NCBI RefSeq assembly: GCF_022201045.2 | Contig: NC_068557.1 | Span: 24,405,501-24,469,500, forward strand | Source: Citrus sinensis | Taxonomy: Eukaryota > Streptophyta > Magnoliopsida > Sapindales > Rutaceae | Direction of reading: 5' to 3' | Length of the DNA stretch: 64,000 bases | Part shown: positions 12,134 to 23,600 of the stretch, in pieces | Layout of the letters: each line of letters begins with the position of its first letter | Numbering within the stretch: position 1 is the first letter of the stretch | Translations under genes and position numbers: made by a program | The notes under the pieces: model-generated | Databases searched by the model: none | Told to the model about the DNA's origin: nothing | Seen by the model: only the letters and a program-made list of their open reading frames with translations

Positions 12134-12730
12134 TTATGCTTGGGGGATAAGTTTGGCGGCAACATCTTTGGTGACATCGACACAGAGTTGAAGCATGGCC
12201 GCGGGCTCTGGAACGTTCTCATTGGGCTTCTCGTACTTTAAAGTCCAGGTAACAAAGCTGCCTTCACCTTTTGGGGTGACTTGGAAGAAGCAGCAGAAGC
12301 TCTTGTACTGATCCAATAGATTCCCTTCAATCACCTTAAAAGTTATTTTGTTATTCTCATAGTCTATCTCTTCCATTATCACCTTGCAGCTTAGATCAGA
12401 TTTCCCTTCTATCAATTTACACAATAAAGAAAGCATGCATGATCAATTCACACTCAAATACGATATTTGAAATAGTAATTTGGAATGAAGTGCATATGAT
12501 ATATGCATGATCAAATTATGAATTACTTATACAGTTGGCTTACCGTTGGCATAACGACCGAAGATGACTGAGCCAGCTTTCCCCCATTCACCTTCAAGTA
12601 AATCAACACTCTGTACTTTATCAGGGCAAGCACTGGACACGTGATGTAGCTTGCTGCAAAAATATTCACGAACCGTAGAAGCTGGAGCTTTGATCTCTAC
12701 TCCAGCTTCCACTTGACCAGTTAGAGACAT
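12134..12730 (-). CDS. MLP: MLP-like protein (Bet v 1 family), cluster copy 1, 153 aa
   Basis: Two exons on the - strand, 12730-12544 (187 nt) and 12408-12134 (275 nt), joined by a phase-1 GT-AG intron and encoding 153 residues, normal for major latex protein-like proteins. The protein starts MSLTGQVEAGVEIKAP. The glycine-rich loop region reads LLEGEWGKAG, followed after the splice by the strand EEIDYENNKITFKVIEG and the C-terminal helix LQLCVDVTKDVAAKLI. The family has a START/Bet v 1 fold with a hydrophobic cavity and binds lipophilic ligands in the cytosol; roles in stress, ABA response and hydrophobic-compound transport are reported for relatives, but the ligand here is unknown. ATG 12730 is preceded by a TATA box 101 bp upstream. 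It is convergent with the PGM-like gene, and a PGM fragment lies about 190 bp upstream of it. Confidence 0.92.
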
Positions 12731-12830
12731 TTTTTGCTTCTTGATGATATTCAAGAACCAGCTAGCAGTACTAATTGACTATCAAATTAAAACAGTTGGA
12801 TGCAATGAAGAAATACACTGGCTTCTTGCC

Positions 12831-12840
12831 TTTATATATA
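12831..12840 (-). promoter_or_regulatory. TATA box of MLP copy 1
   Basis: Read on the - strand this is tatatataaa, 101 bp upstream of the ATG. The same spacing (about 100-105 bp) recurs at MLP copies 2 and 4, which supports a shared core promoter. Confidence 0.65.
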
Positions 12841-12920
12841 CAAGTTAGTCTACGTATGTGCACGTGCCGTGACAAAATCAATGACTCATTTTGTTAATTA
12901 TTGTTCAAAGAAAACACAAC

Positions 12921-13045
12921 TTGCACTGTGTTGGTCCTGTTAGATATCGAAATGTCATTGATAAAGGAGATCAACTTAATGAGGAGGGCATACAAAAGCA
13001 TCTTATGATGGAAACATCGGGGCCCTAAAAGAGAATTCCTTTCCC
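12921..13045 (+). pseudogene. fragment of PGM-like exon 3
   Basis: Matches 7525-7650 of the PGM-like gene. It reads RYRNVIDKGDQLNEEGI then HLMMETSG, against GYRNVIDKGVHLNEDGI...HLMMETSG in the intact gene. A short deletion removes the His of the METSGH motif and shifts the frame before KEN. No other exons lie nearby, so it is a truncated relic, not an alternative exon. Confidence 0.85.
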
Positions 13046-13438
13046 CCACCACCAAACAGATTGTGAGCAAGTCATTTTTTTCCCCTCAGAATTTCTTTCT
13101 TCTCAATTTTAATTTTCAGGGTAATGAATTTAATATATTTGCAAAGGCGAAACCAGTTAATTCAATATTAATTAAACTAATTCTCTTATATTTGAATTCA
13201 ATATTAATTAACCTCTTTCTCGGCTCTCTTCATAATAGTTGGATTTTTCAGTAGTTTATCTGAACTATCGCAGCAGCATCAGTTCCCGCCACAAACATAT
13301 GTCCTAACAATGTGAAAATGCTATGATTTGTTCATTCAAACAAATAAATTTATATTTAAGGGGAGTTTGCGCTAAATTTACATTTAGGTGTGTTTTTTTT
13401 AATATTTGGAGCACGTGGTTTAGTTAAGGTACTAGGTG

Positions 13439-14667
13439 TAGGGGTGGGCGCGGTTCAGTTCGGTTCGGTTTTTTACTAAATTTTTTATAATCGTTCGATT
13501 ACGATTATTTTAAAATCATAATCGCGATTAATCAAATTACCGAAATAATCAAATATTCGATTAATTGAAATAATTTGATTCGATTCGGTTCGATTATTTC
13601 AATTATGGGCCTATTGGGCCTATTTTGGGCTTTTTTAAATTTAAAACCTTAAATTAATAAATCTACCACAAACATAAAAAATTAACAAATAAAAAATCAA
13701 AATATGTCTCAAAGTATGTTCAAGAACACATAACATGTTCAAATAACAAGTTCAAATCAAAATAAATAATCAAAAAGTCTTTTAAACTTTAACAAAACTA
13801 CAAAAGCAATAAACATCAATCAACTCCCAAATCCCAATTGCTCCTCAGCTACTTGTTATTTACACTAACAAGCATTTTCCTCATTTTATTCCAAAAAAAG
13901 AAAAAAAAAAGAAAAAAATTATAGAGTTCCTTTTCTTTGTTTTTACACTAACTTATTATTATAATTAGAATCCTATTTATAATTATACATTTTCTATCAA
14001 CTGAAATTATCCTAAATTACATTTATGAATCGAGAAAAAAAGAAAAATAATTCAGACATACGGGACTCCAGCTATTGATCTCTGCAACGGCGTACTACTT
14101 GGGCAAACGCCGAGTGGCTGAAAGTTTCATATTTCTGTTTTAAAAAAAGAAATCGATTTTTATTTTCAACCATCCAAATTTTGAGGCGTATAAATTAAAT
14201 TAAATAACATTTCATCCGGTTCATTTTGAAGCCATAACGCTGGAGATTGGCCTTTGCGTTCTGCATGGGAACGCGTCAGCTTATGATGCAACCGTCTTGT
14301 CATGTTCACAGTCAAGCTAGAATGATACGCTTCCACCTGTCCTCCCTTACCAATTTAGATTACAGCGGCTACAGCACGTGATAGCAGCAGCGGAGACTCG
14401 GCGGCGAGCAGCGACGGCGACTAGCAGCTGCAGCGACGAGCAATGGGGACGAGATTCCAGCGGCTGAAGGTCACGAGTTTGGTTTCGGCTGAAGATCGGA
14501 AGTGGTGTTTAGTTTAGACTTTAAGGATTGCTTATTCGGTTTATTTGATATTCGGTTCGGTATTTCGGTTTTTTTTTTAAAACCGAAAATCGAACCGACT
14601 GATTTTACTATTTTCATTATATTACTTATTCGGTTTTTGGTTAATCAGCTTTTTTTGCCCACCCTTA
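13439..14667. mobile_element. non-autonomous hAT-like element, 1229 bp
   Basis: Ends TAGGGGTGGGC and GCCCACCCTTA are inverted (10 of 11), flanked by a perfect 8-bp duplication ACTAGGTG (13431-13438 and 14668-14675). Sub-terminal GGTTCGGTT repeats at both ends are typical of plant hAT derivatives. The interior has a short GC-rich block (14370-14460, gcagcagcgg-like) but no transposase frame. Confidence 0.85.
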
Positions 14668-14869
14668 ACTAGGTGGTGAGCTAAAGTAATATGCATAGTG
14701 AATTGAAGTGGTCGTTTAAAAAATAATAAAGAGAGCTCAGTAGAGCCTCCAAGAGTTAATTTAGGGAGGCTAATGTATGTTTAGGTGTAGTTCAGGCGTA
14801 CTCAGGGGATAACTTATGTGACCTCACAAAATGCTTAATGTAACTAGGATCCCAGTTAAGCTTATACTG

Positions 14870-15600
14870 AAACACAATCTCAACCTCAAATTGAGAATAT
14901 AACAAAATAAACATAAATACAAAGAACACAAAATATTTATGTGGTTCAGCCTTTTATGCGATTCGATCTTTGGCCTACGTACTTCTAATTCATCACCAAT
15001 CCACTATATAAATGAAAGGTTATGTAAAATTTTAAATTATTCAAGATGAATAATACAAGTTAAATAGTTATATAGAGATGTTTGGTGTTAATAAGGATGA
15101 AAATGGTGAACAAAGATACATAAAGTGATAATATGATGGAAAAGATGATGATAATATGGTGGAAAAGATGATGGAGAATAGAAATTGTCTCTAAAAATGA
15201 AGAGGTTGATGATATACAAGATGGGGAGGGAGAGAGAGAGAGAGTGAGTGAAAGTCCTCCAAATATGGGTGAATAAGATATTTATATTGTGGAGACTAAT
15301 GATAAGGAGAGTACATAAAAATTAAGGCTATATGTCATTCTTAGGTTAAAAGAAGAGAATATTTAGGAAAAAATGACAAGAATATTCCTTTTATACTAGA
15401 TTCATTTTTTATCATAAATATCTTGATGTGTCCAATCTTAACCCTTGATTTCTTAAGCCCATTCAGTGTAATAAAATTTTCCAAATAATATATTTATACT
15501 TCTCTAAGTATCATGCCCATTGTGCCCTTGTAATTGTCCACATGTCATTCATTTTTTGGTCCAAAAGTATTATTTCAAATTTGCCCCAAACAAGATCCCC
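14870..15600 (-). repeat. possible solo LTR or LTR fragment
   Basis: Read on the - strand, the stretch near 14990-14930 (gtaggcc...gctgaaccacataaat) resembles the R/U5 region of the copia LTRs elsewhere in the window (gtaggc...ccgaaccacgtaatt). It could begin TGTTTGGGGC and end TTTCA, but no target-site duplication was found. A GA-rich repeat lies at 15225-15250. The boundaries are guesses. Confidence 0.35.
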
Positions 15601-16056
15601 CTAGCATTAATTCATTAGCGATGTTCTTATCTATGTGTGTATCGTGTGTGCGTGTGGGTTTTAGGGAAAACTTTACGTTTTGTTTACTTATACGATTAGG
15701 GAATTAGAATCTGTAATGAAAATGATTGATCATGTTTAAGAATGGAAATCAAACATTTGGGAATTACATATTCTTGGGATTAAGAAATGAAAACTTATAA
15801 ATTAGAGGTTGGAATCAAATTCTTATTTATTTTGAACTCATTGTTTTACCCACCCAAATTTCATAATTCCACTTTTATCCTTAAGTAAAATATTATTATA
15901 TTATTCTTATTATTCTTATCCCTGTCATTGTTTTTAATAATAATGAAAATAACAACAATGGTAATTATAAAAAAATATTATTATTATTGACTAAAAAATT
16001 TATTTCTAATATTAGTACTGTGATAATTTAAATTTTCAATGAATTTTTTTTACTAA

Positions 16057-16381
16057 GATAGCGTTTGTTTATTTTGTCTAAAATGTGAATTGATCGGAAT
16101 TTTTCTAAAATCTAAATGATTTAAATATAAATATCTGAATGACATATTTGCTTCTTTTAATATATGATTATAAGTGACATTTTGTTTGTTTTTATAAATA
16201 AAAAATCCTTAAATATGATTATTTATATCTTTTTCTATTCAGATAAAAATTACAAAAGTTCATTTTTTAATCAAATGTAAATATCTAAAAATTAGATATA
16301 AGTTACTAAAAACAAACAAATAAATTAAAAAAAATATGAAATTAATCAAATTTCATAATTAAGACATTTAACAAACAACCC
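16057..16381. mobile_element. small MITE-like element, 325 bp
   Basis: Left end atagcgtttgtttattttgt and right end (reverse complement of acatttaacaaacaacccta) are similar, with TAA on both sides (16054-16056, 16382-16384). Its inner sequence is related to that at 28468-28840, so a repeat family is likely; the TSD is short and weak evidence alone. Confidence 0.5.
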
Positions 16382-16579
16382 TAAGACTTAACCTCATTGT
16401 TGGTTGTGAAATCGTAAAGAGAGAGCGAAATCATCGACAGTTTATCCACTTCTGGGTTTCAGACAATACTTGATTCATTTCGTGAATAACTGCTATTTAT
16501 GCCAGTCCTATCCATTCCACACAGAAGCAACTTTAGAGTGAGCTTAATAAGCTTGCGAGCTTTGTACAAGGTCCCTCGC

Positions 16580-19500
16580 TTCTTGGGGGTGGCTTCAATG
16601 CTATTCTTCGTTCATTGGAAAAGGTTGGAGGTTCTTTTAGAACTAATGGTGTGTGTCAGCTGCTCAACAACTGGTATTAGCGTAATCAGCTTTGTGATTT
16701 GGGTTCAAGGGTCCCTCCTCACTTGGCTTGGGGTTTGTTGCACAAAAGGCTCGATAGAGCAATTTGTAACGATAATTGGGTTGAAAAGTTCCCTGCTACT
16801 TGGGTCCTTTATCTTCTTAAGGTTGGCTCTGATCACAGGCTGATTTTAGTTCATTTTGAGGTGATTGGACCCACTCATATTGGCCCTAAGCCTTTTGTTT
16901 CCTTGTCTTGACTAACTGATAAGATGTTTGAAAGTTTCATCTTAAGTGTTATGGCAGAAAGATGTGAAGCATATGCATTCAGCCAAACACTTTGTCGAAG
17001 TGGTCTGACACTGAAACAGAAAAGTTTTTGGTAATATTCTTAGACGTAAAAATTGGTTATTAGCTAGAATTGGGGGGATATAGTGAGCATTGGAAAACCA
17101 TCATTCTAATAACCTTATCTAACTTGAATTAAATCTCAAAAAGGAGCTTGAGGCAGTATTAACCCAAGAGGAAATTTTATGGTACCAGAAATCTAGGAGG
17201 AAGTGGATCCAATGTGGTGATCGTAATACATCATATTTCTATCGCAAAAGAATCCAGTGGAGATGGAGGAATAAAATTGAGATGATTAAAGATGATATGG
17301 GGCTCTGGATGCTTGATGAGAATGAGATTAAAGCTTATGTTGTGTTCTTCTTTTCAAAGGTTTATATCAAGGAGGAAGGAGTTTATAAGCCATTTCCTAT
17401 CTCTAGCACTTTCCACGTGATTGAAGAAAGTAAGATGCAGGCCTTACGTTTAGCAGTAGATGATAAAAAGTCAACAATGTTATTTTGCAGCTTGCAGGTG
17501 TTGAAAGCACCTAGAGTAGACAGTCTTCATGCTCTTTTTTACCAGTCACAATGGTATGTAGTGGAGCAGTTAGTTTGTTATTAAAGGCATCTTCAACGGT
17601 AATGAGATCCCCAAAGAACTCAATAAAACATTGATTTGTTTGATCCCTAAATCGGATAATCCAATTAGCCTCAAAATTTTTCGACCCATTAGTCTTTACC
17701 CAGTTATTTATAAGACTATCACCAAGTTGATCGCCAATCATCTTAAAGCTATTATGCCAAATCTCATTAGATAGGCGCAGACCAATTTTGTTCTAGGGCG
17801 ACTCATTATAGGAAATATTGTGATTGCCTAAGAAATTATCCATTCGACGGAACGTTAAAAAGCAAGATTGGGCAATATGGCTATAAAGATGGATTTGGAG
17901 AAGGCGTAAGATTGATTAAGTTGGGATTTTATTTTGTGAACTTTTGACGGAGATTGGGTGCCTTTTGACCTTATTGGGGTTATTATGAATTATGACGGCA
18001 TCTATGCAGATCATTTGGAATGAAGAAACTGCTGAGAGTTTTTCCCATCTAAGGGCATTAGACAAGGAGACCCCATATCCTCGTATATTTTTGTTTTGTG
18101 CATAGAGAGATTAAGCCACGAGATACATGAAGTCGTGAAGAGAGGGCATTGGAAGGTTATTAAACTTGCACATGGAGGTACTCTTTTAACTCAATTATTT
18201 TTTGTTGATGAACTTATTTTGCTTACAGAGGCTTCCTATGCATAGGCAATGGTTTTTTTTTTTAATAATGATTAAACATCATATTACTGTATTACATAGA
18301 TATTTACAACAACTGCTATTATAGCAGATATATTACACTGATAATTACAATCAGATATACATGATTGGGACTTACATTATTACATTGAATTCTGTGAAGT
18401 ACATGCCCAGACAAATAACCCCTAACAGAGGAGGGATGTCCATACTCCACTCGCATTTAGCAAGGGAGAAGGACGTATTTTGTATGAGTTTAGGGTAGGA
18501 AGTCAGCAAAACTAAAACTCAAGTTTTTTCTCACTCAACGTGAAGCAAGTTAAGGCAAAGAATATTGGTTCTTATTTTGGTTTCTTTATTACAAAAAAAC
18601 TTGGGAAATATTTGGGCATGTCGATCCTTCATTCTCGTGTCAACAAGCTAAGTTATTAAGGAATTGTGGACAAAGTGGAACAACGATTGTCGGGGTGAAG
18701 TGCAATGCATTTGTCCTTGGCGGGAAGGATTACTTTTACTCAATTGGTTATCCAACCAATTCTTATTTAATCAATATAGACCACGAAGATCCCGTCTAAT
18801 ATTTGTGATAGAATTGAACAAGCTTATAGGCATTTTATTTCGAGTGGAGTAGCAGCTAAGAAGAAAATTAGCTTAGTTAAATGGGATAATATATGTCAGC
18901 CGAAACCTTGCAGGGACCTTGGTCTTAAGAACTTAATATTGATGAATGAAGCCTTATGAAAATTAGATGGGGTATTATTTCTTCACCACGAAGCTTATGG
19001 GTGAAAGTCTCTCGTCCAAGATGGGGTTGTTCATTCTCCCTGTACACTACGAAATATGGGTCGTACATGTGGATGGCTGTGTAGGGAGTTTGGCATGAGG
19101 TGTTGAGAAGATTAGGAGGGATATTGGTTTATGGCAAGCATGTTCTTCTTTGGTGTGATTTTTGGGCAACCGAAGAGTATCCTTTGCATATTTATGCTTT
19201 GCAGCCAATTCCTTTGGAGCAGCTTGATGTTGTGTAACAAAATTTACGATGGATGAAGGTGCATGGAATTGGAGCCTTTTTGAGAATTTTTTGCTTCACC
19301 ATTTACTCTTTAAAATCATAGTAATTAAGCCACCTAAAGGAAATGATGAAGATGATCAGTACCAGGCTTATTCTAAGTCGGGTGTTTTCACAGTTAAATC
19401 TGCCTATCAGGCCTTGTTAGGAAATATGCTACACAATGAAGAATCCTTTTAGCGCATTGTCTGGCAGTGGAGAGGACACCAAATTATACAAACCTTTATG

Positions 19501-19751
19501 TCATTAACTGGACATAACAAACTTAAAACTAATATTGAACTTTCCAGAAGGCACATCCTCGCTGATATGAGTTGTGCTAGGTGTGGATGTGCTCTTGATG
19601 ACACTCTCCATGTGCTAAGAGATTGTCTGAGTGCTAAACAAGTTTGGGTTTCTTTGATTCCCACGAAATCATACATCAATTTTTCAATGTGAATATACGA
19701 GATTGGATGATATATAATTTCAGGAATTTGTCGAAGGACGATAGTGTGATA
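16580..19751 (+). mobile_element. decayed non-LTR retrotransposon (L1-type LINE), 5' portion
   Basis: Broken coding sequence read across several frames. In order: an endonuclease remnant (HKRLDRAICNDNW, then GSDHRLILVHFE, 16740-16860); QKSRRKWIQCGDRNTSYFY (17190-17245); reverse transcriptase pieces (LICLIPKSDNP near 17633, MDLEKA near 17890, GIRQGDPISSYIFVLCIERLS near 18055-18115); a decayed YADD-box region reading FFVDELILL (18200-18226); GKYLGMSILHSRV (18605-18645); LSLAGRITFTQ (about 18710-18745); and the C-terminal zinc-binding zf-RVT region (ILADMSCARCGCALDDTLHVLRDC, 19560-19630). Many stops and frameshifts. It is interrupted at 18.25-18.48 kb by a SINE-like piece and at 19752 by a copia element; the RNase H part resumes at 25190. 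Confidence 0.85.
18248..18478 (-). mobile_element. SINE fragment inserted in the LINE
   Basis: Starts at a run of T (poly-A on the - strand) and interrupts the LINE frame just after its decayed catalytic box. The segment gatgtccatactccactcgc...agcaagggagaagga matches 31122-31160 of the SINE at 30972-31285. The tRNA-like head is missing, so it is truncated at its 5' end. Confidence 0.6.
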
Positions 19752-20263
19752 TGTCAAAATTGGCTGCATCTAGAAGTTTTGAATAAACAAGATTGGTGGC
19801 ACACGGCTTTGAAGATTGAAAAGGCCGAAATGCTTGAAGAGGAAAATGGAAAAAGAAATGTTTAAAGAAGAAAATGAGGAACATGGGTTTGAAAAGGAGG
19901 AACACGGTTTTGACTTTCTTGGCCATCATTTTGCTATAAATAGAAGTGCAAATGAAGAGCTTATACATTCCATTCAGAGAGCAATTTGGCAGTTGAGAGA
20001 GAGTTTAGAGAGCTTGAATTTATAAGCTCTTATTATAGTGATTTAGAGAGTTTGGGTGTATTGGGGTTTTGGGAAGTAAGCTAAAATACTACAATACTTG
20101 TAACTCATTTTCACTAGTAAAATATTTCCTTCTATCTTTGCCCGTGGATGTAGGTTAAAAGCCGAACTACGTAATTTTTTGTGTCCTCTATTGTGCTAGT
20201 TCTTTATTTTTCTTCCAATTTTATTTTAGCTGCGTGTCTGCTCCACCCACCAATTTCCTAACA
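19752..20263 (+). repeat. 5' LTR of copia element 1
   Basis: 512 bp, TG...CA. It contains a TATA-like ctataaatag at about 19932-19941 and a U5 region with cgtggatgtagg and acgtaatttttt near its end. It is directly followed by the primer-binding site. Confidence 0.93.
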
Positions 20264-20264
20264 G

Positions 20265-20276
20265 TGGTATCAGAGC
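20265..20276 (+). promoter_or_regulatory. primer-binding site of copia element 1
   Basis: TGGTATCAGAGC, complementary to the 3' end of initiator tRNA-Met, begins one base after the LTR. Confidence 0.9.
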
Positions 20277-20304
20277 TATTGGTTGTATTTTTTGGAGTCA
20301 GGAA

Positions 20305-20405
20305 CTGTTCACGTAAGGGATACTATTCACGTATACAGTACTGTTCACGTATACGGTTTTGTTCACATATACAATACTATTCACGTATACGGTACTATTC
20401 ACGTG
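20305..20405 (+). repeat. 18-bp tandem repeat in the copia leader
   Basis: About five to six copies of an 18-bp unit close to ttcacgtatacggtactg, between primer-binding site and gag. Copies differ by one to three bases. The unit carries an ACGT core. A shorter form is seen in the leader of the element at 54.2 kb. Confidence 0.85.
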
Positions 20406-20660
20406 AAACGGTGGAAGCGATCCAAGAATTTTACGGTGCAAAGCAGGGAATGGTGGTGTGAGTAAAACTACTGTGTGGTTTTGTACATGTCTAGGAAAGT
20501 TCTGTCACAAAGGCGATAAGAGCTTAAGGAGTCTAGGTTTTAAGTGGGACCATTGTGACCCCTCCAGTCTTTCCTGGGAACTTTCCTGGTGTGCATTCTC
20601 ACACATACTCACAACTATTCAAGGTGATACACTAGCTTGTGTGCGGTATTTATCAACAAA

Positions 20661-23600
20661 ATGGCGGCAAATTATGAAATTGAGAAGTTTAACGGAAATA
20701 ATTTTTCGTTGTGGAAAATGAAGATGAAAGTTGTATTGAGAAAAAATAATTGCTTGGCAGCAATTGGAGAAAGGCCCATGGAGATAACTGATGACAAGTG
20801 GAATGAGGTAGACGGCAACGCCATTTCTGATCTACACTTGGCACTTGCAGAAGGAGTATTATCCAGCGTGGCAGAGAAAAATACAGCGAAAGAAATATGT
20901 GATACTCTTACAAAATTGTACGAGGCCAAGTCACTACACAACAAAATCTTCTTGAAGAGGAAACTCTATACTCTTCGAATGACGGAATCTACATTGGTGA
21001 CCGACCACATCAACACCTTGAAGACTCTATTTTCACAACTCACAACGTTGGGTCATAATATAGAGGAAAATGAACGTGCAGAGCTTCTACTTCAAAGTCT
21101 ACCAGATTCGTATGATCAACTCATCATCAACCTGACGAACAACAATCCAATGGAAAGTCTAGTTTTCGACGATGTTGCAGCCTCCATATTAAATGAGGAG
21201 AGCAGACGAAAAAATAAGAAAAACAGACAAGCAAGTTCGCAGCAAGCGGAGGCGCTATCGGTGACGAGAGAGAGATCAGCGAAACGTGGCCCCAGTGGGA
21301 GTCAAAATCATGGTAGATTAAAATCCAAAAGTAAGAAAAATGTTAAATGCTACAACTGTGGCAAGAAAGGGCACGTTAAGAAAGAGTGTTGGAGTAACCA
21401 GAAGAGAAGAGAGGGTAAAGAACCTGAGTTATCAAATGCTCAGGGTTGTGTAGCAAGTGCCTCGGATGATGGCGAAATACTCTACAGCGAGGTAACAACT
21501 GTTTCAGAAGGCAGAAAACGACTGTCTGATGTCTGGCTTATAGCCTCAAGAGCTACCTGGCACATGACCTCTCGGAGAGAATGGTTCCACACATATGAAC
21601 CTATCTCAGGAGGATCTGTATATATGGGTAATGATCATGCCTTGGAGATTGCTGGTATTGGTACTATCAAAATAAAAATGTTTGATTTTACAATTCGCAC
21701 AATTGGGGAGGTACGACATGTCAACAGCTTGAAGAAAAATCTATTATCTTTGGGACAAATGGATAGTCATGGGTACAAAACTCATGTGGAGAATGGAATT
21801 ATGAAGATCGTTAAAGGGGCGCTTGTATTGATGAAGGCAGAAAAGATCGATGCTAATTTATACATGCTTAAAGAAAAAACGCTACAGGAGGCTGATGCGT
21901 GTGTCGCATCAAATGGAGAAGAGTCAACGATGATGTGGCATCTCAAACTTGGCCACATGTCGGAACAAGATTTGAAGATTCTCTCTGAGCGAAAATTGCT
22001 TCCAGGGCTCAAATCGGTAAGTTTACCATTTTGCGAGCATTGTGTTACAAGTAAGCAGCATAGATTAAAATTCAGTAGACCTATTACTAGAAGTAAATGC
22101 ATTCTAAACTTGATTCATTCTGATGTTTGAGAATCACCGGATATATCTATGGGAGGTGCAAAGTACATGGTGACTTTCATTGATGATTTTCATTGACGAT
22201 TATTCCAGAAGATGTTGGGTGTATCTAATTAAGAAAAAGTCAGATGTATTTCCAGTGTTTAAAGAATACAAAGCGCGGGTGGAACTTGAATCTGGTAAAA
22301 AGATCAAGTGCTTGAGGACGGATAATGGTGGAGAGTATACAGACAACGAGTTTCTTGCTTTCTGTAAGCAAGAAGGTATTCAGAGGCAGTTCACGATGGC
22401 ATACTCCTCAACAAAATGGAGTGGCGGAGCGGATGAACAGAACTCTTACAGAAAGAATAAGAGCTATATTGAGGACTGCTGGTCTACCCAATTCATTCTG
22501 GGCAGAAGCAGCCAAAACTGTCTGTTATATACTAAATCGATCACCATCTACAGCTATTAGGCTGAAGACAGCAATGGAGATGTGGACTGGAAAGCCAGCT
22601 GATTATTCCTACCTACATGCATTTGGATATCCTGTGTATGTGATGTATAATGCCCAAGAAAGAACAAAGCTAGATCCAAAATCTAGAAGATGTATCTTCT
22701 TGGGGTATGCTGATGGAGTAAAAAGGTATCGTCTGTGGGACGCCACTGCCCACAAGATCGTCATCAGCAGAGATGTTATCTTTATAGAAAATCAACTGCA
22801 AAGGAGAGATGAGGATGATAGCAGTGTAAAAGAAAAGTCAGAGACTATACCGGTATATGTGGAAAATAATCCAGAAGATTCAGATTCTTCTGAAGCAACA
22901 CCAGAGCACGAAGAACAAGAACTAGTTGAGTCCGAGGCTCCAGAAGTTCGTCGATCAACTCGTGACAGACGACTGCCGGTGTGGCACTCGGAGTATGTAA
23001 CAGAGATCAATGTTGCGTACTATCTTCTAACAGAGAATGGAGAGCCAACAACTTTCCATGAAGCTTTAGAAAGCTCAGATGTTGCTTTGTGGATGACAGC
23101 AATGCAGGAAGAAATTAAAGCTCTACACAAGAACAAGACATGGGAACTTGTACCACTACCCCACGGAAGAAAAGCCATTGGAAACAAATGGGTTTACAAG
23201 ATCAAACGTGATGGCAATGACCAAGTGGAGCGGTATCGTGCGAGATTGGTGGTGAAAAGATATGCTCAGAAAGAATGTATTGACTTCAACGAGATATTTT
23301 CGCCGGTGGTTCGACTCACAACAGTCAGAATAGTCTTGGCAATGTGTGCCACATTTGATCTACATCTTGAGCAGTTAGATGTGAAAACTGCATTTCTTCA
23401 TGGAGAACTTGAAGAAGAAATATATATGCTCCAACCAGAAGGTTTTACAGAAACAGGAAAAGAGAACTTGGTTTGCAGGCTGAACAAATCTCTATACGGT
23501 CTCAAACAGGCGCCGATGTGTTGGTATAAGAGATTTGATTCCTTCATTATGAGCCTTGGATACAACAGACTCAGTTCAGACCATTGTGCATATTACAAGA

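Noticed and set aside
12544..12575. Read-through end of MLP copy 1 exon 1
   Set aside because: Open frame continues past the donor for a few codons only; the conserved 187-nt exon end with GTAAGC is clearly the splice site.
20637..20660. Alternative gag start at 20637
   Set aside because: The codon is not ATG; ATG 20661 matches the usual copia gag start (MAANYEIEKFNG).
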